Source: Streptomyces rubrogriseus
GTDB taxonomy: Bacteria; Actinomycetota; Actinomycetes; Streptomycetales; Streptomycetaceae
Direction of reading: 5' to 3'
Assembly: GCF_027947575.1 (NCBI RefSeq)
Contig: NZ_CP116256.1
Span: 2,604,001 to 2,668,000, forward strand
Length of the DNA stretch: 64,000 bases
Both the position numbers and the translations under genes were made by a program. The notes below the pieces were generated by a model that was not told where the DNA came from, ran no database searches, and was given only the letters and a program-made list of their open reading frames with translations. This document shows positions 27,473-36,642 of this stretch, piece by piece (positions within the stretch are counted from its first letter, which is position 1; each line of letters begins with the position of its first letter).

Positions 27473-29611
27473 ATGGCTGCTGGCGGGGGAGGCCCGGCCG
27501 TCTCGCCGATGGCGACGCCGAGCTGGGCGGTGCGGATCCGGGGAGCGGACGGGGAGATCGCGGGAGCCGGCATTCTGCTGACTCCGCAATGGGTGCTCAC
27601 CTGTGCCCACGTGGTGGACCGGACGGCGGACGTGATGACCGCGGAGTTCGTCGGCGCGGCCGGCCACGGTGTGCCCGCGGTCCCCGCCAGGCTGGAGCGG
27701 GACGCCTACGTGCCGGAGACGCTGGACGCCGACGGCGACCCCAGCGGCGACGTGGCGCTGCTGCGGCTGGAGCGGCCCCGCCCCGTCGGGGAAACGGTTC
27801 GGCTGCACCGGCTGTCCGCACCCAACCGTGAGGTGCGGATGTACGGCTTCCCGTACGAGCACAACGGCGGCATCTGGTTCCGCGCCACCGCCGTCGGGGT
27901 CTGCGGACGCGACGGGCAGGTGCAGCTGATCCCGGCCAGCCCCGGTGAGTTGGCCAGCCCGGGGTGCAGTGGTGCGGGCGTCGCCGACAGCGACACCGGC
28001 GAGGTCATCGGCATGGTGCTCAGCGGCCAGGAGGACCGGCACGGCAACCGGTTCTCCTTCATGAGTCCCGTCGAGACCATCGTGCGCCACCTGCCCCGGC
28101 TCGACCTCGTCACCACGGGTCCCAGCGCCGTCGACCCCCAACTGCGGTCCACCGCCGACGACATACTGCCGGAGCTGCTCGACCGGCCGTTCGCCCAGTG
28201 CCTCGCCGCCTGGCTGCGCGACGACGGCAGCCAGGTGAAGATCAGCGTCGTCCGGCACGGCGACGCGGCGCGCGAGGCCACCCTGCGCCGCGCCATCACC
28301 CTCGCCGACCGGGAGTTGCGCACACCGGTCTCCGTCGACCGGGCCTCCCTCGACCCGCCGGGCACCGTCCCGTCGGCCGGCGGTCACGACCTCGCCGTCT
28401 ACGCGGAGGGGCGGACCTCGGCCGGTATCGCCGAGCGGATCGCCGAACGCCTGGGGCTGCCGCACCCGGAGGAAGCCCCGCTGGATCGCATCCGCGCCGC
28501 GAGGGCCGTCCTCAACCTGGTCGTCGTCGGAGTCGACGAGGCGGTCGATCCGCTCGGCGTGCTCGACCTGCTGGACGTGCTGCGTGCCGACGGCAGCCGT
28601 CTGCTGCTCGTCCTGCGCACGGCCGGGGACTGCCACCGCCGTGCCCGCGAGCGACTGCTCACCGGGCCCGAGCGGGCGCGGCGCGCCCGGCTCGTCGAGC
28701 GGCTGAAGGAGATCACCGGTCCGCTCGCCGAGGACCTGCGCGAACGCCTCGCCGCCGTGGCGCCCCAGGGCATGCGCCCCCTCGACTCCGACCTGGTGGC
28801 CGCACACGCCGCCCTCGCCGACCTGCTCCGCGCGGCGGGCGCCGCGGACCAGGACGGGGAAGGTCACGGGGAAGCGGCCCCTGGGCCCGGCCCGGACCTC
28901 GCGCGGTACGAGCGGCTGGCCGACCGGGTCGGGGGCCGGCTGACGGCGGGTGTCGCGGCACTCGACCGGCTCCGCGACCGGCGCGACGAACTCGCCGGGC
29001 GCCTGCGGAGCTACCAGGTCATGCACCAGCACTCCCTGCGGGGCGAGGAGGACCCGGCGGTGGACGGCCTCTACCTCCGGGCCCACACGCTGCTCCGGGC
29101 AAGGCCCTGCGACGTGCGCGCGGCGGAAGCGGCGGTGGACGCCTACACCCGGCGCGTCGACGGCCACACCGGAGCCACCGGACCGGCCGCCCGGGACGGG
29201 TACGGCGCCCGGGACGGGTATGGCGCCCGGGACGGTCACGGGGACGGGGACGGGTACGGGGACGGCCGCGGAGTCCGGGACGAGCACGGCGGAGAGGACG
29301 GCCGCGGAGCCGGAGACGGGCACGGCGCCCGGGACGTCCACGGTGCCCAGGACAGGCACGGCCGAGGAGACGACGGCCGCGAAGCCCGGAACGGGTACGG
29401 CGCCCAGGACGGTCACGAGGACGGATACGGGTCCGGGGCCGCCTACGGCCCCCGGGACGGGTACGCCGCCCGGGACGGCGACGGCCCCCGGGACGGGTAC
29501 GCCGCCCGGGACGGCGACGGCCCCCGGGACGGCTACGGCGCCAGGGACGGCGACGGCGCCCGGGACGGCTACGGCGCCCGGGACGGGTACGGCGGAGGGG
29601 ATGCGTCATGA
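27473..29611 (+). CDS. Trypsin-like serine protease with degenerate NTPase-like middle and Gly/Asp/Tyr repeat tail
   Basis: The 712-residue protein starts with a trypsin-fold domain lacking a signal peptide, so it probably acts in the cytoplasm. The triad is His46 (LTCAHVV), Asp93 (SGDVALLRL) and Ser166 (PGCSGAG). Residues about 200-420 form a mixed alpha/beta region containing LVVVGVDEAVDP, which resembles a Walker B strand, but I see no Walker A. A helical region follows, then from about 575 a tail of repeated RDGYGARDG units. Its stop overlaps an 18-codon ORF and thence a PknG-like kinase gene. The trypsin assignment is good; substrate and role are unknown. Confidence 0.82.
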   Translation: MAAGGGGPAVSPMATPSWAVRIRGADGEIAGAGILLTPQWVLTCAHVVDRTADVMTAEFVGAAGHGVPAVPARLERDAYVPETLDADGDPSGDVALLRLERPRPVGETVRLHRLSAPNREVRMYGFPYEHNGGIWFRATAVGVCGRDGQVQLIPASPGELASPGCSGAGVADSDTGEVIGMVLSGQEDRHGNRFSFMSPVETIVRHLPRLDLVTTGPSAVDPQLRSTADDILPELLDRPFAQCLAAWLRDDGSQVKISVVRHGDAAREATLRRAITLADRELRTPVSVDRASLDPPGTVPSAGGHDLAVYAEGRTSAGIAERIAERLGLPHPEEAPLDRIRAARAVLNLVVVGVDEAVDPLGVLDLLDVLRADGSRLLLVLRTAGDCHRRARERLLTGPERARRARLVERLKEITGPLAEDLRERLAAVAPQGMRPLDSDLVAAHAALADLLRAAGAADQDGEGHGEAAPGPGPDLARYERLADRVGGRLTAGVAALDRLRDRRDELAGRLRSYQVMHQHSLRGEEDPAVDGLYLRAHTLLRARPCDVRAAEAAVDAYTRRVDGHTGATGPAARDGYGARDGYGARDGHGDGDGYGDGRGVRDEHGGEDGRGAGDGHGARDVHGAQDRHGRGDDGREARNGYGAQDGHEDGYGSGAAYGPRDGYAARDGDGPRDGYAARDGDGPRDGYGARDGDGARDGYGARDGYGGGDAS
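29192..29600 (+). repeat. In-frame tandem repeats encoding RDGYG/ARDGDG tail
   Basis: About 400 bases of short, degenerate repeats built on GCCCGGGACGGGTACG encode the Gly/Asp/Tyr/Arg-rich C-terminus of the trypsin-like protein. Copy number is likely variable between strains. Confidence 0.8.
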
Positions 29612-29664
29612 CACCGAGAAGGTCCCGGCACGACCCACGGCCGTACGGGGAGCCCCCGGCATGA
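29608..29664 (+). CDS. 18-codon ORF coupling the trypsin and kinase genes
   Basis: The frame encodes MTPRRSRHDPRPYGEPPA. Its ATG overlaps the trypsin stop and its stop overlaps the kinase ATG (ATGA at both ends). A strong ribosome site GGAGGGG (29594-29600) is correctly spaced at 7 bases. It may be a real small peptide or only a translational relay. An alternative kinase start at ATG 29601 would run through it in another frame but lacks a spaced ribosome site. Confidence 0.45.
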   Translation: MTPRRSRHDPRPYGEPPA

Positions 29665-32023
29665 GCGGGAGAGCCTGCGCCAGAGCCGACTGCCTGGGCG
29701 GCCACATCATGGTCACCGGGTTCTGCGACACCTGCTTCCGCCGGCCTCCCGCACCCGAGCCAGCCGCCACGCCGCCCGACACCGGCCCGGCCGGACCCGA
29801 CGCCCCGGCCCGGCCCGCGCAGGGCCCGGGGCCCCGGCCGCCGGAGAGCTGGACCGCGACGGGCTGCTGGTCCTGCCCCACCTCCCCTCCCCGGAGCCCT
29901 CCGAGGCCGCCGACACCGTCGCCCGGCCCCCCACCGGCGGCCGGCGCTGCGGCGTCGACAACTGCGCCGGCACCATCGGTGTCTCCTACGACGGCGGCCC
30001 CGCGCCCGACCACGGGTTCTGCCCCGAGTGCGGGACGGAGTACTCGTTCCGGCCGAAGCTGCGCCCCGGAGACCGGGTCGCCGGGCACTACGCGGTGCTC
30101 GGCTACCTCGCCGTCGGCGGCCACGGCTGGGTCTACCTCGCCGAGGACACCCGGGTGCCCGGCCTGCACGTCGTCCTCAAGGGTCTGATCAACACCGGCG
30201 ACGCCGTGGCCCGCCGGGCGGCCGTCGAGGAGCGCCGCTCGCTCACCACGCTGCACCACCGCGACATCGTCCGCATCGTCACCCACGTCCAGCACCAGGT
30301 GCCCGGCGACGCCGAACCGACCGGCTACATCGTGATGGAGTACGTCGGCGGCCGGTCCCTGTCCTGGATCCGCTTCGCCCCCGAGGAGGAGCTGGCGCGG
30401 CTGTTCGGCACCGGCGGCTTCGAGTTCGGGCACGTCATCACCTACGGCTGCAAGATCCTCGGCGCCCTGGAGTACCTGCACGACCGGGGGCTGCTCTACT
30501 GCGACATGAAGCCCGAGAACGTCATCCACTACGGCCGGGAGATCAAGGTCATCGACCTGGGCGCCATCCGCCGGATCGACGACCGCTCCTCCGGGCTCGT
30601 CCACACCCACGGATACGCCCCGCCGAAGAGCGAACGCGACCGGCGCGGACTCGACGTCGACAGCGACCTGTACACCGTCGGCCGGACCCTCAAGGTGCTC
30701 GCCGAACGCGCCGCCCGGCCCGCCGGACTGGCCGCCCGCTCCTTCGAGGCGCTGATCCGCCGCGCCACCCACCCCGAGCCCGCCGCCCGGTTCCGTTCCG
30801 CGGCCGAGATGTCCCGCCAGCTGTGGGAGGTGCTGCGCGAGGACCAGGCCCTCGGCGGGCGCGACCCGTATCCCGAGCGCTCCACCCGCTTCGAGCCCAC
30901 CGCGGCGGTCTTCGGCGCCGCCCTCGGCACCGTCCCGGCACTCCAGTGGTGGACGCGACGCCCCGGAACCGGGACACCCGAGCTGCCGGCCGGGGCTCCC
31001 GAACCCCGGGCGGCGGCCCGGGCCCTGCCGGTCCCGCTCCCCGACGCCTCGGACCCGGCGGCCGTACTGCTCGGCGGGCTCGCCGCGGACACCCCCGACC
31101 GCATCGCCGAACGGTCGGAGGGCGATCCGGCGCTGCGGACCGTGGAGACGGCGCTGTGGCTGTGCCGCGCCTACCTGGAGGCCGGGGACGCCGCGCGGGC
31201 CGAGGAGTGGGTGGCCCGCGCCAAGGGGTGGAGCGGCGACTACGACTGGCGGATCTTCTGGCACCGGGGACTGATCCACCTCACGCGCGGCGCGGTGGAC
31301 AAGGCGGAGGACGAGTTCGCCGCCACCTACGCGGCCCTGCCCGGCGAGGCGGCGCCCAAGCTGGCGCTCGGCTTCTGCGCCGAGTACCTCGCGGAGCGGC
31401 CCCGCGAGTCCGCCGAGGAGGGAGGCGGACCGGCCGACGCACAGGCGGCCGCACGGACGCGGGTCCGTCGGGCGCAGGCCGAGGAGTTCTACGAGGCCGT
31501 CCTGCGCCGCGACCCCACCCAGGGCAGCGCCGCCTTCGGACTGGCCCGGGTCCGGCTGCGCCGAGCCGGACGCCGCCCGGCCGTCGACGTCCTGGACGGC
31601 GTGCCGACCACCTCCCGGCACTACGACGCCGCCCGCGTCGCGGCGGTGCGGATCCTGACCGGCAGGCTGCCGGACCGGCCCGCCCCGCTCGCCGCCGAAC
31701 TGCGCGAGGCCGCCGAACGGCTGGCGGGGCTGCACCTGGACGGCAGCGGGTCCTGGGACCGGCTGGTGACCGAACTGCGCGAGCACGCGCTCGCCTGCCG
31801 CCCGCCCGGCGGCTGGGGCAGCGGCTTCCCCGCCGGCGAGCTGTGCGGCCCGCAGGACACCGAGGAGGCGCTGCGCCGGCTGCTGTCCGCGTCGCTCAGG
31901 CGCCTCGCCGACCAGGCGGGCGGCGTCGACGAGCGCGGCGACCTGCTGGACACCGCGTACGCGGTGCTCCCGGCACCGGCCGGGCTGCGCGAGCTGGTGC
32001 GGGGGTGGCGGCGTACGGCGTGA
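29661..32023 (+). CDS. PknG-like serine/threonine kinase (needs -1 frame change near 29828)
   Basis: The main frame reads like mycobacterial PknG: a zinc ribbon (CGVDNC... CPECG at 29948-30030), RPGDRVAGHYAV, glycine loop GGHGWVYL, lysine in VVLKGL, YIVMEYVGG hinge, YCDMKPEN catalytic loop, IDLGAI in place of DFG, and a C-terminal TPR-like half with FPGE-type repeats (LPGEAAPKLALGF). This frame has no start codon before GTG 30095, which lies inside the domain. The natural N-terminus (MSGRACARADC... GFCDTCF, an extra Cys cluster) lies in another frame from ATG 29661. The two join by a -1 shift at about 29825-29831, where C-CCG-GGG forms a formal slippery heptamer. Either frameshifting, mutation or a sequence error explains this. 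Confidence 0.8.
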
Positions 32024-32081
32024 GCACATGAGCACGTGACGGTGCGAGGCAGCGACGACGTGGGCGAGGGGGCACGGAGAC

Positions 32082-33551
32082 GTGGAGACAGGAACGCCCC
32101 GGACGGGCGAGGCGGCCGGACAGGTGGCCGCCGGACTGGAGATCAGCCAGTGGAAGTACCTGCCCGGCGAGGCGGGCGACGCGCAGATGCACGCCATCCT
32201 CAGCGTGCGCGTGGACGGCACCGGGGGCGACGGGCACCCGGGCGGCCCGGTACTCGCGCAGGTGCTGGTCATGGACTGCTCCAGCTCGATGACCTGGCCG
32301 GTGGAGAAGCTGCACGCGGCACAGCGGGCGGCCGTCGCGGCGATCCGCAAGCTCCCCGACGGCACCCCGTTCGCGGTGGTCCGGGGCAACGAACAGGCGA
32401 CCGTGGTGTACCCGGACACCCCGCGCATGGCCCGCGCCTCCGCCCGCACCCGGTCGCGGGCGGAGCGCGCCGTGCGCGAGACGGTCGCGGGCGGCGGCAC
32501 CTGCATCGGCGCCTGGCTGGACCTGAGCCGCCGGCTGCTGACGGAGCAGGACGCCCCCATCGGGCACGTCCTGCTGCTCACCGACGGCAAGAACCAGCAC
32601 GACGAGCAGATGCCGCTCGCCCGGGTGCTGGAGGAGTGCGCGGGCCGGTTCGTCTGCGACGCCTGGGGTATCGGCGACGGCTGGGACGGCCGGGAACTGC
32701 TGCGGATCACCAGCCGACTGCACGGCAGTGCCTCGTCCGTGCGCGAGGAGGAGGCGCTGCCCGGTGAGTACGAGGCGCTGATGAACCGCCTGCTCACCAA
32801 GACCGTCCCCGAACTGGTCGTCTCCGTGACCACCATGCCCGGGTGCACCGTGCGCTACCTCAAACAGGTCTTCCCCACCGAGGTGGAGCTGACCGCCGAG
32901 GACGGCACCGGCCGGTTCGTCACCCGGGCCTGGGGCGACGAGACGCGCCGCTACCAGCTGTGCCTGGCCGCCGACCCGACCGGCCGCCCGCGGGGGGAGG
33001 ACCTCCAGCTCGCCGTGGTCGCCGTCGACGTGCCCGGCGGCCGCGAGGTCCGGCTGCCGCCGCCGCGGCCCTGCCTGGTGCACTGGACCGACGATCCGGC
33101 CCTGTCCCGGCACACCGACGCCCAGGTCGAGCACTTCGAGCAGCACCAGCGGCTCGGCGAGGCCGTCGCCGCCGCCACCGACGCCCACCGCCGGGGACAG
33201 CGGGACCTGGCCGAACAGCAGCTCGGCCGGGCCGTGCGGCTCGCCCACGCCATGGGCGCCGACGAGCAGCTGACCCGGCTGGCCCGGCTGGTGCGGATCG
33301 AGGACGCGCCGTCCGGCCGGGTCGCCCTGCGCCCCGAGGTCACGGCCGTCGACTTCCAGCACCTGATCACCGCGAGCAGCCACAGCACCTACGGCCCGGC
33401 GTCCGGCACCGGCGTCGGGACCGGCTCCGGTGCGGCAGGCGGCGCGCCGGGCCGCGGGGCCACCGTGACCTGCCCGGCCTGCTCGCGGAAGGCGCCGGCG
33501 GCCGCCCGGTTCTGCCCGGCCTGCGGCCACCGCTTCGGGGCGCGGCCGTGA
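32082..33551 (+). CDS. vWA-domain protein with C-terminal zinc ribbon
   Basis: The 489-residue protein has a von Willebrand A domain (about 55-235) with the metal-ion site DCSSSM, the conserved threonine in GGGTCIGAWL and the DGKN loop. A beta-rich middle and helices follow, then a Gly-rich linker and a zinc ribbon CPACSRKAPAAARFCPACG. It is probably cytoplasmic. The GTG at 32082 is uncertain because GGAG is only two bases away; GTG 32124 is an alternative. It overlaps the next gene by four bases. The zinc ribbon echoes those of the kinase, suggesting a shared partner, but this is inference. Confidence 0.83.
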   Translation: METGTPRTGEAAGQVAAGLEISQWKYLPGEAGDAQMHAILSVRVDGTGGDGHPGGPVLAQVLVMDCSSSMTWPVEKLHAAQRAAVAAIRKLPDGTPFAVVRGNEQATVVYPDTPRMARASARTRSRAERAVRETVAGGGTCIGAWLDLSRRLLTEQDAPIGHVLLLTDGKNQHDEQMPLARVLEECAGRFVCDAWGIGDGWDGRELLRITSRLHGSASSVREEEALPGEYEALMNRLLTKTVPELVVSVTTMPGCTVRYLKQVFPTEVELTAEDGTGRFVTRAWGDETRRYQLCLAADPTGRPRGEDLQLAVVAVDVPGGREVRLPPPRPCLVHWTDDPALSRHTDAQVEHFEQHQRLGEAVAAATDAHRRGQRDLAEQQLGRAVRLAHAMGADEQLTRLARLVRIEDAPSGRVALRPEVTAVDFQHLITASSHSTYGPASGTGVGTGSGAAGGAPGRGATVTCPACSRKAPAAARFCPACGHRFGARP

Positions 33552-34486
33552 GCACCACCGGCCGGGACCTCGTCCGCAGACTCAGGCTGCTGCTCGTGCT
33601 GGCGACCGCGACCACCCTCGCGCTGTTCTTCGCCTACCGCGGCGTGCACGACGACACCGTTCCGCTGTCCACCGCGAGCACGCCCGGCATCCGGGCCGTC
33701 GACACCGCGAAGAGCGCGCTGCGCCAGGCGAACGCCGTGGTCCGTGAGACCGGCGCGGAGGGGGACACCAGCGGCGAGTTCCTCACCCAGGTCTCGGTCG
33801 CCCAGCAGAGCCTCGCCCTGGCCGCCTCGGAGAACGTCACCGGCCTGGCGGGCCGCCACGACGTCCAGACCGTCACCGGGCTGATCGCCGTCTACTCGGG
33901 CTGGGTGGAGCGCCGGGGCCGCGAACCGGACGGCTCACCGCTGCGCGCGGCCTTCCTCCACTACGCCGAGAAGGTCCTCGGTCTCGAGGCCGAGGCCGGA
34001 ACCGAGGGCGACATCATGAGCCGCCTGGACGACCTGCGCGGCGAACAGCTGGCCGAGGCCCGGCGGCAGGCCGCCTTCCCCTGGCAGCTGTGGCTCGGCT
34101 GGTGCACGGTCGCGGTGCTGTACGCGGCCCTGTGCGGGGCGCTGCTGGAGAGCCAGCGGTACCTGCGGCGCCGCTTCCGGCGGCCCGTGCAACTGCGGTT
34201 GCTGGCCGCCACCGCGGTGTGCGCCGTCGGCGTGCCCGTACTGGCCTGGCAGACCGTCTCGGCACACCGCGCGATGACCGACTCCGTCTTCGAGGTACGG
34301 GTGCCGCCGGCCGCCCCGGAGGCCATTCCCGAGGTGGCCGACGAGGTGCAGGGCGCGCTCGCGAACGCCGGGTTCTGGGCCTCGCTGTCCGACTGGATAC
34401 TGCTGGGAGGGGCCGTGGTGGTGGCGCTGACGCTGTGGGGGCTGTGGCCGCGGATCGCCGAGTACCGGTTCCGGGGGCGGCGATGA
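33548..34486 (+). CDS. Four-TM membrane protein, GlnX-like
   Basis: The 312-residue protein has membrane segments near 14-30, 178-200, 217-238 and 283-301, with a helical extracytoplasmic region of about 145 residues between the first two. This layout is like GlnX, the membrane protein encoded with PknG and the binding protein GlnH in mycobacteria and corynebacteria. The GTG overlaps the vWA stop, and the stop overlaps the binding-protein ATG. By analogy it would pass ligand occupancy of the binding protein to the kinase. The assignment rests on layout and context, not on a clear sequence motif. Confidence 0.7.
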   Translation: MSTTGRDLVRRLRLLLVLATATTLALFFAYRGVHDDTVPLSTASTPGIRAVDTAKSALRQANAVVRETGAEGDTSGEFLTQVSVAQQSLALAASENVTGLAGRHDVQTVTGLIAVYSGWVERRGREPDGSPLRAAFLHYAEKVLGLEAEAGTEGDIMSRLDDLRGEQLAEARRQAAFPWQLWLGWCTVAVLYAALCGALLESQRYLRRRFRRPVQLRLLAATAVCAVGVPVLAWQTVSAHRAMTDSVFEVRVPPAAPEAIPEVADEVQGALANAGFWASLSDWILLGGAVVVALTLWGLWPRIAEYRFRGRR

Positions 34487-35688
34487 GCCGCCCGGGCGCC
34501 CGCACCCTGGGCATCCTCTGCGTCTGTCTGGTCCTGCTGGGCGCCGGGGTGTACGCCGGGGTGCGCTGGGCGCGCGACTGGCAGGGCTCGGTCACCCTGC
34601 TCGCCAACTGGAGCGGCACGGAGCGCGAGCAGTTCGAGGAGCACGTCATCGAGCCGTTCGAGGAGAAGTACCGGATCGACGTCGTCTACCAGGGCAGCTC
34701 CGCGCTCAGCCAGGTGCTGGCCGCCGACATGGCGGCCGGCAACCCGCCCGACGTGGCGGTGCTGCCCGGCCCCGGCGAACTGCTCGCCTACGCCGTCGAC
34801 GGCCGGCTCCACCCGCTGGACGGCCTCTTCGACGCCGGGGACTACGACCGGTTCTGGGCTCCCGAGGTCACCGTGCCGGGGCAGGGCGCCCACACGTACT
34901 GGCTGCCCGTGAAGACCGGCCTCAAGAGCATGGTGTGGTACGCCGGACCGGCACCGACGGCCGGGACGGCCGGCCCTCCCGCACGGTGGTGCGCCGGCCT
35001 GGAGTCCGGCGCGACGTCCGGCTGGCCGGGCACGGACTGGGTGGAGGACATCCTGCTCCAGCAGGCCGGTCCACGGGTGTACGAGGAGTGGGCCAACGGC
35101 AGGCTGCCGTGGACCGACGACGCCGTGCGCAGGGCCTGGACGACCTGGGCCGACCTGGTGGGCGCGGGCGACCGAGCCCGCGTCGAGCAGGTGCTGACCA
35201 CCGCCTTCGACGCCGACTGCGCGCCGGGCAGCCTGGAACACCAGGGTTCCTTCCGCGCCGGGCACTGGCGGCAGGAGGGCGGCGACCACGTCCACTCCTC
35301 CGAGGTCGTGCCCGGCGCCGGAGCGGACGCCGGCGCCTGGGAGGTCTCCGGTGACCTCGCGGCCGTACTGAACCCGACCCCGGAGGCCGAGCGGCTGATC
35401 CGCTACCTCGCCGAGCCGGACACCGCGCTGCCGGAGTACACGGCGAACAGGTCGGCCGCGGCCGACGACGACCAGGACGCCACCGAGCGGGAGATCGGGG
35501 CCATCCTGCGCGAACCCGGCCGAACCCGCTGCTGGGACGCCTCCGACGCGATGCCCCGCACCACCCGCGACGCCTTCCACCAGGCAGTACTCCGCACCTT
35601 CGCCGACCCGACTGCCCTGGACACCCGCCTCGAGGAACTGGACCGTCTGCGCACACCCCAGAACCTCCCGGTCTGCGGCACGGGCTGA
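34483..35688 (+). CDS. Membrane-anchored extracellular solute-binding protein
   Basis: The 401-residue protein has an N-terminal membrane segment ([19 protein letters not shown]) without a convincing lipobox, so it is probably anchored rather than lipidated. The rest is like family 1 ABC solute-binding proteins: [56 protein letters not shown]. No ABC permease or ATPase gene is nearby, so it is more likely a sensor subunit for the membrane protein encoded just upstream. GlnH in the PknG system is instead an amino-acid (family 3) type, so the ligand here may differ. Confidence 0.8.
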   Translation: MSRPGARTLGILCVCLVLLGAGVYAGVRWARDWQGSVTLLANWSGTEREQFEEHVIEPFEEKYRIDVVYQGSSALSQVLAADMAAGNPPDVAVLPGPGELLAYAVDGRLHPLDGLFDAGDYDRFWAPEVTVPGQGAHTYWLPVKTGLKSMVWYAGPAPTAGTAGPPARWCAGLESGATSGWPGTDWVEDILLQQAGPRVYEEWANGRLPWTDDAVRRAWTTWADLVGAGDRARVEQVLTTAFDADCAPGSLEHQGSFRAGHWRQEGGDHVHSSEVVPGAGADAGAWEVSGDLAAVLNPTPEAERLIRYLAEPDTALPEYTANRSAAADDDQDATEREIGAILREPGRTRCWDASDAMPRTTRDAFHQAVLRTFADPTALDTRLEELDRLRTPQNLPVCGTG

Positions 35689-35699
35689 ACGCCTCGGAA

Positions 35700-35775
35700 G
35701 GGACCGCGCCCCGAAGGGGCGCGGGGCTGTGACACTGTGCGGCTCCGCCGCGGGGGCGCGAGCAACCACCACCGG
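35700..35775 (+). repeat. Interspersed post-stop hairpin repeat, copy 2
   Basis: GCGCCCCGAAGGGGCGCGGGG (35706-35726) repeats the core of copy 1 at 3727-3747 with one change. It is followed by a GC-rich stretch with TGCGGCTCCGCCGC, which forms a second small hairpin. It lies 17 bases after the binding-protein stop and probably terminates that operon. Confidence 0.65.
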
Positions 35776-35854
35776 GCCCGCGGCCGACGACGAACCCCCG
35801 CCCACCCCGGACCCATCCCGGCTCACCCCCGGAGGGCATGGCAGGCTTGGCCCC

Positions 35855-36541
35855 ATGGCCGCGCAGATCAACCCCAGCATCCTGTCCGCCGACTTCGCCC
35901 GCCTCGCGGACGAGGCCAAGGCGGTCGAGGGAGCCGACTGGCTCCACGTCGACGTCATGGACAACCACTTCGTCCCGAACCTCACGCTCGGCGTGCCGGT
36001 GGTCGAGTCCCTGGCCCGCGCGACCGACACCCCGCTCGACTGCCACCTGATGATCGAGGCCCCCGACCGCTGGGCGCCGCAGTACGTGGAGGCGGGCGCC
36101 GGTTCCGTCACCTTCCACGCCGAGGCGGCCGCCGCGCCGGTGCGGCTGGCCCGGGAGATCCGGGCCAAGGGCGCCCGCGCCTCCATGGCGCTCAAGCCCG
36201 CGACGCCGATCGAGCCGTACGAGGACCTGCTGCCCGAACTCGACATGCTGCTGATCATGACGGTTGAACCCGGCTTCGGCGGGCAGGCGTTCCTCGACAT
36301 CATGCTTCCCAAGATCCGCCGCACCCGTGAGCTGATCAAGAAGCACGGTCTGGAGCTGTGGCTCCAGGTCGACGGCGGTGTCTCGGCGGCCACGATCGAG
36401 CGGTGCGCCGACGCGGGCGCCGACGTCTTCGTCGCGGGGTCCGCGGTGTACGGGGCGTCCGACCCGGCCGAGGCGGTACGTGCACTGCGCACGCAGGCCG
36501 ACGCGGCGACGGTCAAGGCATCCTGGTCCTGCGACCACTGA
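35855..36541 (+). CDS. rpe: Ribulose-phosphate 3-epimerase
   Basis: Rpe interconverts ribulose-5-P and xylulose-5-P in the pentose phosphate pathway. The 228-residue TIM barrel has [13 protein letters not shown], the metal and catalytic residues in [36 protein letters not shown] and [10 protein letters not shown]. The ATG at 35855 is taken from the family start; GGAGG lies over 20 bases away, so the start may be leaderless. Confidence 0.96.
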   Translation: MAAQINPSILSADFARLADEAKAVEGADWLHVDVMDNHFVPNLTLGVPVVESLARATDTPLDCHLMIEAPDRWAPQYVEAGAGSVTFHAEAAAAPVRLAREIRAKGARASMALKPATPIEPYEDLLPELDMLLIMTVEPGFGGQAFLDIMLPKIRRTRELIKKHGLELWLQVDGGVSAATIERCADAGADVFVAGSAVYGASDPAEAVRALRTQADAATVKASWSCDH

Positions 36542-36642
36542 GGAACAGAAAGTGAACGGCTCCCACCAGGGCTGATCAAGTGCGCCGAATCTGCAAGGAT
36601 GAACGGCGTATCCAGAGTGTGAACAGCAGTGAGGAGATCGCC

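Noticed and set aside
27964..29664. 566-codon frame overlapping the trypsin gene
   Set aside because: It is Arg/Pro-rich shadow sequence. Only its last 18 codons, after ATG 29608, are considered as a possible ORF.
33367..33860. Reverse-strand ORFs around the vWA/GlnX-like junction
   Set aside because: They are shadows of two overlapping forward genes and carry no motifs or ribosome sites.
36580..36642. Upstream ATG/GTG starts for the SorC-type regulator
   Set aside because: The region reads as non-conserved leader, and GAGGAG is correctly placed only for GTG 36643.
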